A stretch of DNA of 64,000 bases. Origin: Paracidovorax anthurii (lineage in GTDB: Bacteria > Pseudomonadota > Gammaproteobacteria > Burkholderiales > Burkholderiaceae_C). Location: NCBI RefSeq assembly GCF_003269065.1, contig NZ_QLTA01000019.1:1-64000 (forward strand), written 5' to 3'. The notes beneath the pieces are model-generated. The model was given only the letters and a program-made list of their open reading frames with translations, did not search any database and was not told the DNA's origin. Positions 1 through 8,994 of the stretch are shown here, piece after piece. The translations under genes and the position numbers were made by a program. Each line of letters opens with the position of its first letter. Positions within the stretch are counted from its first letter, which is position 1.

Positions 1-303
1 GGGCAGATCGTTGCCGCCCAGACTCAAGGACAGCTGCTGCACCACCTGCCACATCGGCAGTTGCCGATATAGCGACAAGCCGATGACCAGCCAGATGGCG
101 TGCTCGGCTGGAAGCTTGCGCCTGCGGATGCTGGCCTTGCCGCTGGCGGCAAGGGCTTGGGTGATCCACTCGTTGTCGATCAACTGCGCCAGCTCCCCCA
201 GGCTATCGTTGGGGGCTTGTTGCAGGGTTTGGGTCAGGGTGTTTTCGAGCAGGCGCAAAGCAAAAAGGGAACGTGTTGCACACGTTCCCTTTTTAGCTCC
301 CAT
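1..303 (-). CDS. IS4-family transposase, N-terminal fragment (runs off the window)
   Basis: The first 101 residues of a transposase are visible; the DDE catalytic core lies beyond the window. Residues around 45-85 (IDNEWITQALAASGKASIRR, then RKLPAEHAIWLVIGLSLYR) match the typical N-terminal domain of IS4 transposases, with the pattern 'W(I/V)..AL...G..S.RRRKLP.E...WL(V/I)IG..LYR'. The ATG at 301-303 is the first in-frame start. Codons 4-14 run through a perfect hairpin (262-294), so initiation is probably inhibited on read-through transcripts. An alternative start further in cannot be excluded. The gene looks intact as far as it can be seen. Confidence 0.8.
   Translation of the reverse strand, partial: MGAKKGTCATRSLFALRLLENTLTQTLQQAPNDSLGELAQLIDNEWITQALAASGKASIRRRKLPAEHAIWLVIGLSLYRQLPMWQVVQQLSLSLGGNDLP
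262..294. repeat. perfect 15-bp hairpin at the transposase start
   Basis: The arms AAAAAGGGAACGTGT and ACACGTTCCCTTTTT surround a 3-base loop. The structure lies 7-40 bases inside the transposase reading frame. With A-tracts on one side and T-tracts on the other it could act as a terminator on either strand, or mask the start of the transposase message. Confidence 0.8.
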
Positions 304-365
304 CAGACTTCCAAGGGCTTATCTGACTGGCATTGCCCTGCGGGCGGGGCCCGCGCCCGGCCGGC

Positions 366-1211
366 CTATTGCCGCGCCGTGCGCACGTTGGGCGGCAGGG
401 CCTGCGGGTGGCTGGTGCGCAGCGGGTTGATGTCCAGCCCGCCCCGGCGCGTGTAGCGTGCGTACACCGACAGCTTGATGGGCCGGCAGCGCGTCCACAG
501 GTCCATGAAGATGCGCTCCACGCACTGCTCGTGGAATTCGTTGTGGTTGCGGAAGCTGACGAGGTATTGCAGCAGCCCCGCCTGGTCAATCTGCGCGCCG
601 CTGTACTGGATGCGCACGCTGCCCCAGTCGGGCTGGCCGGTCACCAGGCAGTTGCTCTTGAGCAGATGGCTCACGAGGGTCTCGGTGACGGGGGCTTCGC
701 CGTGTTGGGCGTGCAGCAGTTCGGGGGCCGGGGTGTACTGCGTGCATTCCACGTCCAGCCGGTCCAGCAGCAGGCCGTCGAGCTCCTGCACGGGCTCGCG
801 GTCGAACATCTCGGGCAGCACGAGCTTCACGCCCACCGTGGCCGGGTGCTGCGCGCCGCGCCAGACCGCTTCGCTCACGTCGGCGCGGAGGCGCGCCTGC
901 ACTTCGGCCGCGTCGGCGAAGCGCGTGCCGTTGAAGCTGTTCAGGTAGAGCTTGAACGACTTGCTCTCCACGATGTTCGGCGTCTCGCAGGGCACGGTGA
1001 CGTGCGCGATCGCCACCTGCGGCTTGCCGCGCGGGTTCAGCCACGAGAGCTCGAACGCGGTCCAGAGGTCCGCGCCGAAGAAGGGCGGCGCACCGGTGAT
1101 GCCGATCTCGTCGCGCTTGGGCTTCCGCGGCAGGGGGAAAAGCAGCGAGGCGTCGTACTGGTCGGCATAGGCGGCGGCGCGGCCCAGCTGCGATTGGTCG
1201 GGAGTGCTCAT
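366..1211 (-). CDS. queF: NADPH-dependent 7-cyano-7-deazaguanine reductase
   Basis: QueF reduces the nitrile preQ0 to the amine preQ1 in the queuosine tRNA-modification pathway (cytosolic). At 281 residues it is the long, two-domain E. coli-type form. The substrate-binding motif [13 protein letters not shown] is at about residues 82-94. The catalytic cysteine is C188 in [13 protein letters not shown], and D195 follows in the same motif, matching C190/D197 of the E. coli enzyme. The gene is single, read away from the oxygenase gene's end, with an AT-rich dispersed repeat (1225-1286) immediately upstream of its ATG. An IS element lies just past its stop. Confidence 0.96.
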   Translation of the reverse strand: MSTPDQSQLGRAAAYADQYDASLLFPLPRKPKRDEIGITGAPPFFGADLWTAFELSWLNPRGKPQVAIAHVTVPCETPNIVESKSFKLYLNSFNGTRFADAAEVQARLRADVSEAVWRGAQHPATVGVKLVLPEMFDREPVQELDGLLLDRLDVECTQYTPAPELLHAQHGEAPVTETLVSHLLKSNCLVTGQPDWGSVRIQYSGAQIDQAGLLQYLVSFRNHNEFHEQCVERIFMDLWTRCRPIKLSVYARYTRRGGLDINPLRTSHPQALPPNVRTARQ

Positions 1212-1224
1212 GGGGTTTCGTGGA

Positions 1225-1286
1225 GATTGCTACTTTATTAATAGCAAACTATGTAGAAAATACGGCGACATGGAGGCGATTTCATT
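1225..1286. repeat. dispersed AT-rich repeat, copy 1
   Basis: This AT-rich island in GC-rich DNA carries the core 'aatagcaaact...aatacggcgacatgg'. Five related stretches occur at 11266-11316, 31010-31063, 31514-31573, 45530-45585 and 56096-56140. Here it fills the gap between the oxygenase stop codon (1282-1284) and the queF start. Confidence 0.75.
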
Positions 1287-2187
1287 CGAAACGGCCCTCG
1301 CGCAGCCATTTCGTGGCGATCCACTTGTCTCCCGCGACGACGGGCGCCCCACCGTGCAGCGTGCGTGTGGACGGGTGGGGGCGCTCGTAGCTGAAGAACA
1401 CCGCGTTGCCCTGGCGCGGGGCGATCTCCAGGTGCACGTCGGGGAAGGTGGTGCCGCCACCCTTCTCGGGGTTGTTGAGGTAGATGACCAGCGTGGCCAC
1501 GCGCTGGCCGCCGCGCCGCAGGATGGTGGGCGTTCCGGGCTCGGCGGGGTCGAAGTAGTCGTAGTGCGGCTTGTATTCGGCGCCGGGCCGGTAGTGCAGC
1601 ACCTGCAGGCCCTCGCCGTTCTCCAGGGGCCACTTCACCAGCCGGGCGATGCGTTCTTCCAGCCGCGCCACCACCGGGCTCTCGCCGCGCTGGAAGAACA
1701 TGCCGTTGCTGGTGCGGTCGCCGTTCACCTCCTCGCCGCCCGTGCGCGTGGCGACGGTGAGCGAGCGCGCCATGCGGGGGCGGGCCGCGTCGATCAGGGC
1801 CTCGCATTCCTCGGGCGAGAGCAGGTTGCCGAACAGCACGATGCGCGGCTGAGCCAGGGCCATGAGCACTTCCACGTGGCGGTCGCCCACGTCGATGGAG
1901 CCGGGCGCGTCCGCCAGATCGGGCTCGGGCACGCGCGAGCCGGCGGGCTGGCCCTGCTCGACGGCCAGGGCTTCGAGGTGGTCGCGCAGCACGTGCTCCA
2001 TCGCATAGGTGGCCACTTCCGGACTCCAGCCCGCGTCGAGCATGGACTGCAGCACCACGGATGCCGTGAAGCCGGCCTGGGCCTGCGCGATGATCCAGGT
2101 GCGCAATTCAGGCGTGATGGAACTGGAGAGCGCTGCGTCCTTGTCGTCGGCATGCGCGGGCGAGGTGCTGGGGCGTGTGGCGGACAT
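1282..2187 (-). CDS. prolyl 4-hydroxylase-like 2-oxoglutarate/Fe(II) oxygenase
   Basis: This is a 301-residue non-haem iron dioxygenase of the prolyl-4-hydroxylase alpha-subunit class. Such enzymes hydroxylate protein or small-molecule targets using 2-oxoglutarate and O2; the substrate here is unknown. Iron ligands are H208 and D210 (KPHYDYFDP) and H278 (RTLHGG); K288 (GDKW) should bind the 2-oxoglutarate carboxylate. The N-terminal 80 residues hold a helical segment (ITPELRTWIIAQAQAGF, then SMLDAGWSPEVA) seen in bacterial members. The reading frame is open further upstream, but ATG 2185-2187 (MSATRP) was chosen because the upstream extension is Arg/Pro-rich and resembles untranslated GC-rich sequence. 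Confidence 0.88.
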   Translation of the reverse strand: MSATRPSTSPAHADDKDAALSSSITPELRTWIIAQAQAGFTASVVLQSMLDAGWSPEVATYAMEHVLRDHLEALAVEQGQPAGSRVPEPDLADAPGSIDVGDRHVEVLMALAQPRIVLFGNLLSPEECEALIDAARPRMARSLTVATRTGGEEVNGDRTSNGMFFQRGESPVVARLEERIARLVKWPLENGEGLQVLHYRPGAEYKPHYDYFDPAEPGTPTILRRGGQRVATLVIYLNNPEKGGGTTFPDVHLEIAPRQGNAVFFSYERPHPSTRTLHGGAPVVAGDKWIATKWLREGRFE

Positions 2188-2278
2188 GGCGGGTGGATCT
2201 CTGCGAAAGGCCGGTGGGAAGCGGGAAGGTACCGCCCGCGGGAAACTCGGTCGCCGAATGCGGTCTTTCCGCGGGGCG

Positions 2279-3058
2279 TTACTCCGAGGTCTTGCGGCGG
2301 AAGACGAGCCGCTCAGGCGCCGAGGCGGCAGGGGCGAAGGCATAGCCTTCGAGGTCGAAGCCTTCGAGCTGGCGCGGGGTGGCGATGCGCCGCTGGATGG
2401 CGTGGCGCGCCATCAGGCCGCGCGCGCGCTTGGCGTGGAAGCTGATGATCTTGTAGCGGCCGCCCTTCCAGTCCTCGAACACGCATTCGATCACGCGGGC
2501 CTTGAGCACGCGCGTGTCCACGGACTTGAAGTATTCCTGCGATGCGAGGTTGACCACCACGGGCGTGGCGTCGGCCGCGAGGCGCCGGTTCAGGTGCTCC
2601 GCGATGCGCGGGCCCCAGAACTGGTAGAGGTTGGCGCCGGCCTCCGTGGCCAGGCGCGTGCCCATCTCCAGGCGGTAGGGCTGCATCCAGTCGAGCGGGC
2701 GCAGCACGCCGTAGAGGCCGCTCAGGATGGCCAGGTGGTCCTGCGCCCACTGCAGGTCTTCGTGGCCGAGGCCGTGGGCCTGCAGGCCCTCGTACACGTC
2801 GCCATTGAAGGCCAGCGCGGCCTGCCGCGCGTTGGCGGCGCTGAATTTCGGGGACCACGCGGCGTAGCGCGCCACGTTCAGCCCGGCGAGCGCGTCGCTG
2901 ATGTCCATCAGGGAGGCGATCTGCTGCGGCGACTGGCGCCGCAGCACCTCGATCAGGCGCGTGGACTCGGGAATGAACGGCGGCAGCGTGTGCGCCAGCC
3001 CTTCGGGCAGCGGCGTGTCGTAGTCCAGGGATTTGGCGGGGGACAGCAGGAACAGCAT
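2279..3058 (-). CDS. yaaA: YaaA/UPF0246 peroxide-stress protein
   Basis: The 259-residue protein starts [18 protein letters not shown], the hallmark N-terminus of the YaaA (DUF328) family. In E. coli YaaA is an OxyR-regulated protein that limits intracellular unincorporated iron during peroxide stress. Further family signatures are [22 protein letters not shown] and a C-terminal [12 protein letters not shown]. Its length matches the E. coli protein (258). The frame is open far upstream of ATG 3056-3058, but that region carries the rne terminator and is not coding. No OxyR site was recognised. Confidence 0.93.
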   Translation of the reverse strand: MLFLLSPAKSLDYDTPLPEGLAHTLPPFIPESTRLIEVLRRQSPQQIASLMDISDALAGLNVARYAAWSPKFSAANARQAALAFNGDVYEGLQAHGLGHEDLQWAQDHLAILSGLYGVLRPLDWMQPYRLEMGTRLATEAGANLYQFWGPRIAEHLNRRLAADATPVVVNLASQEYFKSVDTRVLKARVIECVFEDWKGGRYKIISFHAKRARGLMARHAIQRRIATPRQLEGFDLEGYAFAPAASAPERLVFRRKTSE

Positions 3059-3162
3059 GGGCGCTCGGGTCCGGGGGATCGGGGGAGAGCGGGACGGGCG
3101 GCGGGGAGGGCGGCCCGGGGGCCGCGCGGAGGGCGCCGTGCCTGGCGCATGCCCCGTCCCGG

Positions 3163-3205
3163 AAAAAGAAGCCCGCCCGCAGGCGCCAGGCGGCGCCTGC
3201 GGGCG
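3163..3205 (-). terminator. rho-independent terminator of rne
   Basis: Arms GCCCGCAGGCGCC (3175-3187) and its complement (3192-3204) form a perfect 13-bp stem with a 4-base loop, followed on the minus strand by a pyrimidine tract read as CTTCTTTTT. It lies directly beyond the rne stop codon. Confidence 0.9.
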
Positions 3206-3219
3206 GAGGGCCCTTGCCG

Positions 3220-6200
3220 TCAGGCGGAGGCCTGCTGCTCGAACGGCAGCTTCAGGTCGCGCAGGTCGCGGCGGGTTTCCACCAGCACCAGCGGGCCTTC
3301 GTCGACCACCACCACCGGGGGCCGCTCGCGCGGCACGTGGACCGGGCGAGGCTCCGCGGCGATGGCGGCCTGGGCGGCAGCGATCTTCCCGGCATCGGAG
3401 TTCACCCACTGCAGGCCGGAGCCTTCGGCGATGCGGCTCAGCTCATCCACGGGCAGCGTGAAGGCCGACACGCGCGGCATGCCCGCTGCCGGAGCCGCTG
3501 CGGCAGGTGCCGTGGGCGCCACGGGGGCTGGAGCTGCCACGGGGGCCGGAGCCGCCACGGGGGCGGGCACGCTCGCCGCCACGGCCGTTTCCGCCACGAC
3601 CGGAGCCGGTGCTGCGGCCTGCGGGGCCGGCTCGGCCGCCGGCGCGGGGGCGCTGTTGAAATAGCTGCGGCGTTGCGGCTCCTGCGGGGCGTCGTCCTCC
3701 TGCGGGACGGACGGGGAGTGCGGGGCGTCCGCCTGCACCGGCTCGGCCTCGGCGCCATCGCGCGGGGCACGGTCGCCGCGCTCGCGGCGGTCGCGTCCGT
3801 AGCGGTCGCGCGAGCGGCGTTCGCGGCGCGGCTCGTCGTCCGGCGCTGCCGTGGATTCGCCCACGTTCAGGTCCAGATCGGGCAGCGTCGCGAGCGGCGA
3901 CGTGTCCACGAACTCGGCCTGGGCTTCGTCGCCACGCGGGCTGCGTTCGCGGCGCTCGCCGCCGCGCTCCCGGCGTTCGCGGCGCTCGCCATTGCGCGGG
4001 CCGCGCTCGGCGCGGTCCTGGCGCTCCTGCGCCGCGCCGTGGTCCACGGACACCTCGGCGGCGTTCAGGGGCAGGGCCGCATCGGCGCCGGCCAGGGGCT
4101 GGCGCTGCGCATCGGCCCCGTCACGGCGGTCGCGGCCCCGGCCACCTTCACGGCCCTCGCGGCCTTCACGACCATTCCGGGGGGCCAGTTCTCCTTCGCC
4201 CCGGGGGAGGGCGTCGCGGCCGTTGTCGCGTCCCGCATCGCGGCCGTTCTCACGGTCGCGGCCCTGGCGGCCTTCGCGGCCTTCACCGTCGCGCGGGCCT
4301 CGGCCGTTGCGCGGGGCCTCGCCCTCCGGGCGCTCGCTGCGTTCGCCCCGGCGGCCACGGCCTTCCGCGCCGCCGTTCTCGCGCTGTGCATCGCGCTGTC
4401 CGTCCCGGCCGCCGTCGCGGCCATTGCGCTCGCCACCGCGCCGGCCGCCACGTCCGTCACGGCGTCCTTCGCGCGGCGGCTCGGCCGCAGGTGCCGGCGC
4501 CGGCGCGGCCACCGGTGCGGGCCGGGTTTCGCCGAAGCCGAAGAGGCTTCGCAGCCATGCGAAGAATCCCTGCTCCTGCGGGGCCGCCGGCGCTGGCGCG
4601 GGTGCCGGTGCGGGGGCCGCGGCAGGGGCCGCCGCCGCGCCGGAGCGCGCGCCGCCCGTGCGCGTCGGCTCGGGGCGTGGCTCGGCGATCGGTGCGGGCG
4701 CGTCGGGCAGCACGCCCTTGATCACGGGCGTCTGCTTGTTGGTGGGCTCCTGCGAGCGGCGCGTGACGGTCGTGGGGTCTTCCATCTCCTCGGCCAGCGT
4801 GTAGCTGGCCGTGATGTGGTCCAGGCGCGGATCGTCGTGCTTGAGGCGCTCGAGCTTGTACTTGGGCGTCTCCATGGTCTTGTTGGGCACCATGAGCACG
4901 CTCACGCGCTGCTTGAGTTCGATCTTGGCGATCTCGGTGCGCTTCTCGTTGAGCAGGAACGAGGCCACTTCCACCGGCACCTGGCAGTGCACGGCGGCGG
5001 TGTTGTCCTTCATGGACTCCTCCTGGATCATGCGCAGGATCTGCAGCGAGAAGCCTTCCGTGTCGCGCACGTGGCCCGAGCCGTCGCAGCGCGGGCAGCG
5101 GATGTGCGCACCCTCGCTCAGCGAGGGCTTGAGGCGCTGGCGGCTCATCTCCATGAGGCCGAACTTGCTGATGGTGCCGAACTGCACGCGGGCGCGGTCC
5201 TGTCGCAGCGCGTCGCGCAGGCGGTTCTCGACCTCGCGGCGGTTCTTGGCCTCTTCCATGTCGATGAAATCGATCACGATCAGGCCGCCCAGGTCGCGCA
5301 GGCGCATCTGGCGCGCGACTTCATCCGCGGCTTCGAGGTTGGTGCGCGTGGCGGTTTCCTCGATGTCGCCGCCCTTGATGGCGCGCGCGGAGTTCACGTC
5401 CACCGAGACGAGCGCCTCGGTGTGGTCGATCACGATGGCGCCGCCGCTGGGCAACTGCACCGTGCGCGCGTAGGCGGATTCGATCTGGTGCTCGATCTGG
5501 AAGCGGCTGAACAGGGCCGCGTCGTCGCGGTAGCGCTTGACCTTGGCGGCATGCTCGGGCATCACGTGCGCCATGAACTGGTGCGCCTGCTCGTAGATGT
5601 CGTCGGTGTCGATGAGGATGTCACCGATGTCGTTGTTGAAGTAGTCGCGGATCGCGCGGATCACCAGCGACGATTCCTGGTAGATCAGGAACGCGCCCTT
5701 GCCGCCCTTGGCCGCGCCGTCGATGGCGGTCCAGAGCTTGAGCAGGTAGTTCAGGTCCCACTGCAGTTCGGGCGCCGAGCGGCCGATGCCGGCGGTGCGC
5801 GCGATGATGCTCATCCCCTTGGGGTATTCGAGCTGGTCCATCGCCTCCTTCAGTTCGGCGCGGTCCTCGCCCTCGATGCGGCGCGAGACCCCGCCGCCGC
5901 GCGGGTTGTTGGGCATCAGCACCACGTAGCGGCCCGCGAGGCTGACGAAGGTGGTCAGCGCCGCGCCCTTGTTGCCGCGCTCTTCCTTCTCGACCTGGAC
6001 CAGCAGCTCCTGGCCCTCGCGGATCACGTCGTTGATGCGCGCCTGGCTGGGCGAGACGCCCTCGGCGAAATACTGGCGGGAGATTTCCTTGAACGGCAGG
6101 AAACCGTGGCGGTCCTCGCCGTAGTCGACGAAGCAGGCCTCCAGGCTGGGCTCCACGCGCGTGACGACGGCCTTGTAGATGTTGCCCTTGCGCTGTTCAC

Positions 6201-6300
6201 GCCCTTCGATCTCGATCTCGTAGTCCAGCAGCTTCTGGCCGTCCACGATGGCCAGGCGCCGTTCTTCGGGCTGCGTGGCGTTGATGAGCATCCGCTTCAT
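3220..6300 (-). CDS. rne: ribonuclease E
   Basis: This is the endoribonuclease of the RNA degradosome and of rRNA/tRNA maturation. The 1026-residue protein starts [20 protein letters not shown]. The S1 domain spans about 39-120, the DNase I-like catalytic aspartates lie near residues 300 (SVDVNS) and 343 ([10 protein letters not shown]), and the zinc-link CPRC is near 400. The C-terminal half is low-complexity: about 515-600 is Pro/Ala-rich, 600-800 is Arg/Gly/Asp/Glu-rich (an RNA-binding arginine-rich region), then a Pro/Ala tail with repeated 'PAPVA'. ATG 6298-6300 has a good Shine-Dalgarno (AAGGAAA). It diverges from rluC and has a 0.58-kb leader. A very long antisense frame exists but is not a gene. 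Confidence 0.97.
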   Translation of the reverse strand: MKRMLINATQPEERRLAIVDGQKLLDYEIEIEGREQRKGNIYKAVVTRVEPSLEACFVDYGEDRHGFLPFKEISRQYFAEGVSPSQARINDVIREGQELLVQVEKEERGNKGAALTTFVSLAGRYVVLMPNNPRGGGVSRRIEGEDRAELKEAMDQLEYPKGMSIIARTAGIGRSAPELQWDLNYLLKLWTAIDGAAKGGKGAFLIYQESSLVIRAIRDYFNNDIGDILIDTDDIYEQAHQFMAHVMPEHAAKVKRYRDDAALFSRFQIEHQIESAYARTVQLPSGGAIVIDHTEALVSVDVNSARAIKGGDIEETATRTNLEAADEVARQMRLRDLGGLIVIDFIDMEEAKNRREVENRLRDALRQDRARVQFGTISKFGLMEMSRQRLKPSLSEGAHIRCPRCDGSGHVRDTEGFSLQILRMIQEESMKDNTAAVHCQVPVEVASFLLNEKRTEIAKIELKQRVSVLMVPNKTMETPKYKLERLKHDDPRLDHITASYTLAEEMEDPTTVTRRSQEPTNKQTPVIKGVLPDAPAPIAEPRPEPTRTGGARSGAAAAPAAAPAPAPAPAPAAPQEQGFFAWLRSLFGFGETRPAPVAAPAPAPAAEPPREGRRDGRGGRRGGERNGRDGGRDGQRDAQRENGGAEGRGRRGERSERPEGEAPRNGRGPRDGEGREGRQGRDRENGRDAGRDNGRDALPRGEGELAPRNGREGREGREGGRGRDRRDGADAQRQPLAGADAALPLNAAEVSVDHGAAQERQDRAERGPRNGERRERRERGGERRERSPRGDEAQAEFVDTSPLATLPDLDLNVGESTAAPDDEPRRERRSRDRYGRDRRERGDRAPRDGAEAEPVQADAPHSPSVPQEDDAPQEPQRRSYFNSAPAPAAEPAPQAAAPAPVVAETAVAASVPAPVAAPAPVAAPAPVAPTAPAAAAPAAGMPRVSAFTLPVDELSRIAEGSGLQWVNSDAGKIAAAQAAIAAEPRPVHVPRERPPVVVVDEGPLVLVETRRDLRDLKLPFEQQASA

Positions 6301-6881
6301 GATGCGTTTCCTTTTTTCGTTGCGTACGGGACGCTGCGCAGCAGGGGGCTGCATGCGTCCCGTGGGGGTTCAACCGATGACACAGGCTCTCCAGGAGCCA
6401 TGGATGCCAGGGCCGACGCACTGAAACGAGGGGAATTGCCGCTGAAGCCAGGCGGCCGCGAAGCATCTAGCTTGGCAGCCGGGGAGGTGGGGCGTGGATG
6501 GGGGCGATGGAGAAGGCGTGCCTGGGTGCCATGAAGAAGGTGGCTGGTAGCGCACGCCACGCAGGCGCTTCCGGCATGCGGATGGCCCATACCAGAGGCG
6601 CTTGCCTCTGCCACAGGACCATGAACCAAGCCATCAGCGCCAACATGTTTTTCGCTTTGATCCGCGGCAGGGCAGTCTCGGAGAGGAGATGGCCTGCCGG
6701 CTGGGGATTCCGTTTGGATGTTTCAATTCGTCAGCCGGCCGTGCGGAATGCGGGCCTTCGCAGGCAACGGGCCTGCGATCTGCGCGCACGACGCCCGTTG
6801 GCATCGACCTTGCCCGGGCGGCTTGCAGGGTTGGGTGGACTAAACTCCAGACAAATCAACCACTTACACAACGTCGCACAG
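6301..6881. promoter_or_regulatory. rne-rluC divergent intergenic region; probable long rne 5' leader
   Basis: No gene was recognised in these 581 bases. A perfect TATAAT lies on the minus strand at 6891-6896, with no clear -35 element. If used, it would give rne a 5' leader of about 580 nt. Possible leader hairpins are 6593-6610 (7-bp arms CAGAGGC/GCCTCTG, 4-base loop) and a GCAGC/GCTGC stem near 6340-6355, close to the rne ribosome binding site. The E. coli rne message also has a long structured leader used for autoregulation; the same role here is inferred. Confidence 0.5.
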
Positions 6882-7907
6882 GTGAAACACATTATAGGGG
6901 CCAAACCGGCGCCCGGCCGCCCCCCGGCCGCCAACTCTCCCGGCCCCGCCACGGTGCGCATGGTGGAGGTCGATGCCGAATTCGCCGGCCAGCGGCTCGA
7001 CAATTTCCTGATACGCGAACTCAAGGGCGTGCCCAAGACCCACGTCTATCGCATCATCCGCAGCGGCGAGGTGCGCATCAACAAGGGCCGCGCCCAGGCC
7101 GACACCCGCGTCGAGGCCGGCGACATCGTGCGCGTGCCGCCCGTGCGCGTATCCGAGAAGGCTGCCGAGAAGGCCGAGAGGCCCGCTCCGGCGCGCGAAT
7201 TCCCGCCGCTGCTGGAAGACGATCACCTGATTGCCCTGGACAAGCCCGCCGGCGTGGCGGTGCACGGCGGCAGCGGCGTGAGCTTCGGCGTCATCGAGCA
7301 GTTGCGGCAGGCGCGGCCGCAGGCGCGCTTCCTGGAACTCGTGCACCGGCTGGACCGCGAGACCTCGGGCATCCTGCTCGTGGCCAAGAAGCGCTCGGCG
7401 CTCACCCACCTGCAGGACCAGTTCCGCGAGCGGGAGACCGGCAAGACCTACCTGGCCCTCGTGGCCGGGGACTGGCCCGAGCGGCTCAAGGTGATCGACG
7501 CGCCCCTGCACAAATACCTGCAGGCCGATGGCGAGCGCCGCGTGCGCGTCACCACGGCGGACGACCCCGATGGCATGCGCTCCATCACCCTCGTGCGGGT
7601 GCGCTCCCGCGCGGCGGCCCGTCCGGCCGAGGGCCTGCCCGCCATGACCCTGCTGGAGGTCACCATCAAGACCGGCCGCACCCACCAGATCCGCGTGCAC
7701 CTGGCCAGCCAGGGGCATGGCATCGTGGGGGATGACAAGTACGGCGATTTCGACCTGAACCGCCGCGTGCACAAGCACGGCCTCAAGCGCATGTTCCTGC
7801 ATGCGTGGCGGTTACAGTTCAGCCACCCCGCCAGCGGCGAGCGCATCGAGCTGCATGCCGAATTGCCGCCGGAGCTGGCCGGCTTCCTCGCCGCCATCCC
7901 CACCTGA
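6882..7907 (+). CDS. rluC: 23S rRNA pseudouridine synthase RluC
   Basis: RluC isomerises uridines in 23S rRNA (positions 955, 2504 and 2580 in E. coli). An S4 RNA-binding domain (AGQRLDNFLIRELKG, then YRIIRSGEVRINKGR) is followed by the RluA-type catalytic domain. The catalytic aspartate is in HRLDRETSGILL (about residue 157), with KTGRTHQIRVHLA further on. The GTG start at 6882 (VKHIIGAKPAPG) was preferred because such a lead-in is common in relatives; ATG 6960 (MVEVDAEF) is a credible alternative. It is the first gene of a co-directional cluster with the HAD phosphatase, Rieske and S49 peptidase genes. Confidence 0.93.
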   Translation: MKHIIGAKPAPGRPPAANSPGPATVRMVEVDAEFAGQRLDNFLIRELKGVPKTHVYRIIRSGEVRINKGRAQADTRVEAGDIVRVPPVRVSEKAAEKAERPAPAREFPPLLEDDHLIALDKPAGVAVHGGSGVSFGVIEQLRQARPQARFLELVHRLDRETSGILLVAKKRSALTHLQDQFRERETGKTYLALVAGDWPERLKVIDAPLHKYLQADGERRVRVTTADDPDGMRSITLVRVRSRAAARPAEGLPAMTLLEVTIKTGRTHQIRVHLASQGHGIVGDDKYGDFDLNRRVHKHGLKRMFLHAWRLQFSHPASGERIELHAELPPELAGFLAAIPT

Positions 7908-7919
7908 CTCCCGCCCGCC

Positions 7920-8588
7920 ATGTCCGCATCCCGCCCCCGCCGCTTCGACCTGATCGCCTTCGACTGGGACGGCACGCTGTTCGACTCCACCGCCATCATC
8001 GTGCGCTGCATCCAGGATGCCGTGCGCGACGTTGGCGGGCAGGCGCCCAGCGACCGCGACGCGGCCTGGGTGATCGGCATGGGCCTGATGGAGGCGCTGG
8101 CGCACGCCGCGCCCCACGTGCCGCCCGAGAAATACCCCGAACTGCGCAGCCGCTATGGCTACCACTACGCGCGCCACCAGGACGACCTGAGCCTGTTCGA
8201 TGGAGTGCTGCCCATGCTGGAAGACCTGCGGTCGCGCGGCCACCTGCTGGCCGTGGCCACCGGCAAGAGCCGCCGCGGGCTCGACGAGGTGCTGCATGCC
8301 AAGGTGCTGCGCGGCATGTTCGATGCGTCCCGCACGGCCGACGAAACGGCCAGCAAGCCCCATCCGCTCATGCTGCAGGAGCTGATGGCCGAGTTCGACG
8401 TGGCGCCGCAGCGGCTGCTCATGATCGGCGACACCACGCACGACCTGCAGATGGCCGTGTCGGCCGGCTGCGCGAGCGTGGGCGTGAGCTATGGCGCCCA
8501 CGAGCCTTCCGGCTTCCATGCGCTGGCGCCGCTGCATGTCGCCCATTCGGTGCGCGACCTGCACGACTGGCTGGTGCTCAACGGCTGA
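7920..8588 (+). CDS. HAD-family hydrolase (phosphoglycolate phosphatase-like)
   Basis: This 222-residue HAD subfamily IA phosphatase has motif I DWDGTLFDS near residue 15, motif II in VATGKS, a motif III lysine in SKPHP and motif IV GDTTHDLQMA. A helical cap lies between motifs I and II. Close relatives are annotated as phosphoglycolate phosphatase-like or pyrophosphatase-like; the natural substrate cannot be told from sequence. It begins 12 bases after rluC and is probably co-transcribed with it. Confidence 0.88.
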   Translation: MSASRPRRFDLIAFDWDGTLFDSTAIIVRCIQDAVRDVGGQAPSDRDAAWVIGMGLMEALAHAAPHVPPEKYPELRSRYGYHYARHQDDLSLFDGVLPMLEDLRSRGHLLAVATGKSRRGLDEVLHAKVLRGMFDASRTADETASKPHPLMLQELMAEFDVAPQRLLMIGDTTHDLQMAVSAGCASVGVSYGAHEPSGFHALAPLHVAHSVRDLHDWLVLNG

Positions 8589-8608
8589 CCGCCGCCCGGA
8601 TCGCCCGC

Positions 8609-8986
8609 ATGGCTTCTCCCGCCGGCCAGCCCGTTGCCCTGTGCGCCAGCGCCGACCTGATCGATGGCGGCCTCGCCGTGCCGTTCGACGTGGTGTATGC
8701 CGGCCAGCCCTGCCGCGCGTTCGCCATCCGCCACCAGGGCCGGCCCCAGGCCTACCTGAACCGCTGCACCCATGTGGCGATGGAGATGGATTACCAGCCG
8801 AACCGCTTCTTCGACGACAGCGGCCAATGGCTGCTGTGCGCCACGCACGGCGCCGCCTACCGCCCCGATACCGGCGAGTGCGCGGGCGGCCCCTGCCGTG
8901 GCGGACTCGTGAAGATCGCGATTTCGGAAGAGCTCGGGATGGTGCGCTGGCATACTGACCGCCACGTGCAACCCGTGGAATTCTGA
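8609..8986 (+). CDS. Rieske (2Fe-2S) domain protein
   Basis: A 125-residue single-domain Rieske protein. The cluster ligands are visible as C-x-H in NRCTHVAMEMDY and C-x2-H in LCATHGAAYRPDTGEC, followed by the typical G-P-C loop (GGPCRGGL). There is no signal peptide or membrane segment, so it is probably a cytosolic ferredoxin-like component. ATG 8609 lies 20 bases after the HAD gene stop. It sits between rluC/HAD phosphatase and the S49 peptidase; its electron partner is unknown. Confidence 0.88.
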   Translation: MASPAGQPVALCASADLIDGGLAVPFDVVYAGQPCRAFAIRHQGRPQAYLNRCTHVAMEMDYQPNRFFDDSGQWLLCATHGAAYRPDTGECAGGPCRGGLVKIAISEELGMVRWHTDRHVQPVEF

Positions 8987-8994
8987 GAAATCAC

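Larger units (their letters stand above)
1..336 (-). mobile_element. IS4-family insertion sequence, left end (partial)
   Basis: This is the start of an insertion sequence read on the minus strand and cut by the window edge. It holds the N-terminal part of an IS4-type transposase (to position 303). Outside the gene, about 312-336, the reverse strand reads GCAATGCCAGTCAGATAAG, which from memory resembles the terminal inverted repeat of E. coli IS4. The outer boundary near 336 is an estimate, because the other end and the target duplication lie outside the window. The element sits about 30 bases beyond the queF stop codon, so it has not broken queF. Confidence 0.75.

Noticed and set aside
4100-4480. 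Tandem GC-rich repeats that might suggest a CRISPR-like array
   Set aside because: They are degenerate codon repeats of the Arg/Gly/Asp-rich RNase E region, in frame, with no unique spacers.
3214-6534. 1106-codon open frame on the plus strand opposite rne
   Set aside because: A shadow frame produced by GC-rich codon use and the Arg-rich repeats of RNase E; its translation is low-complexity and shows no family motif.
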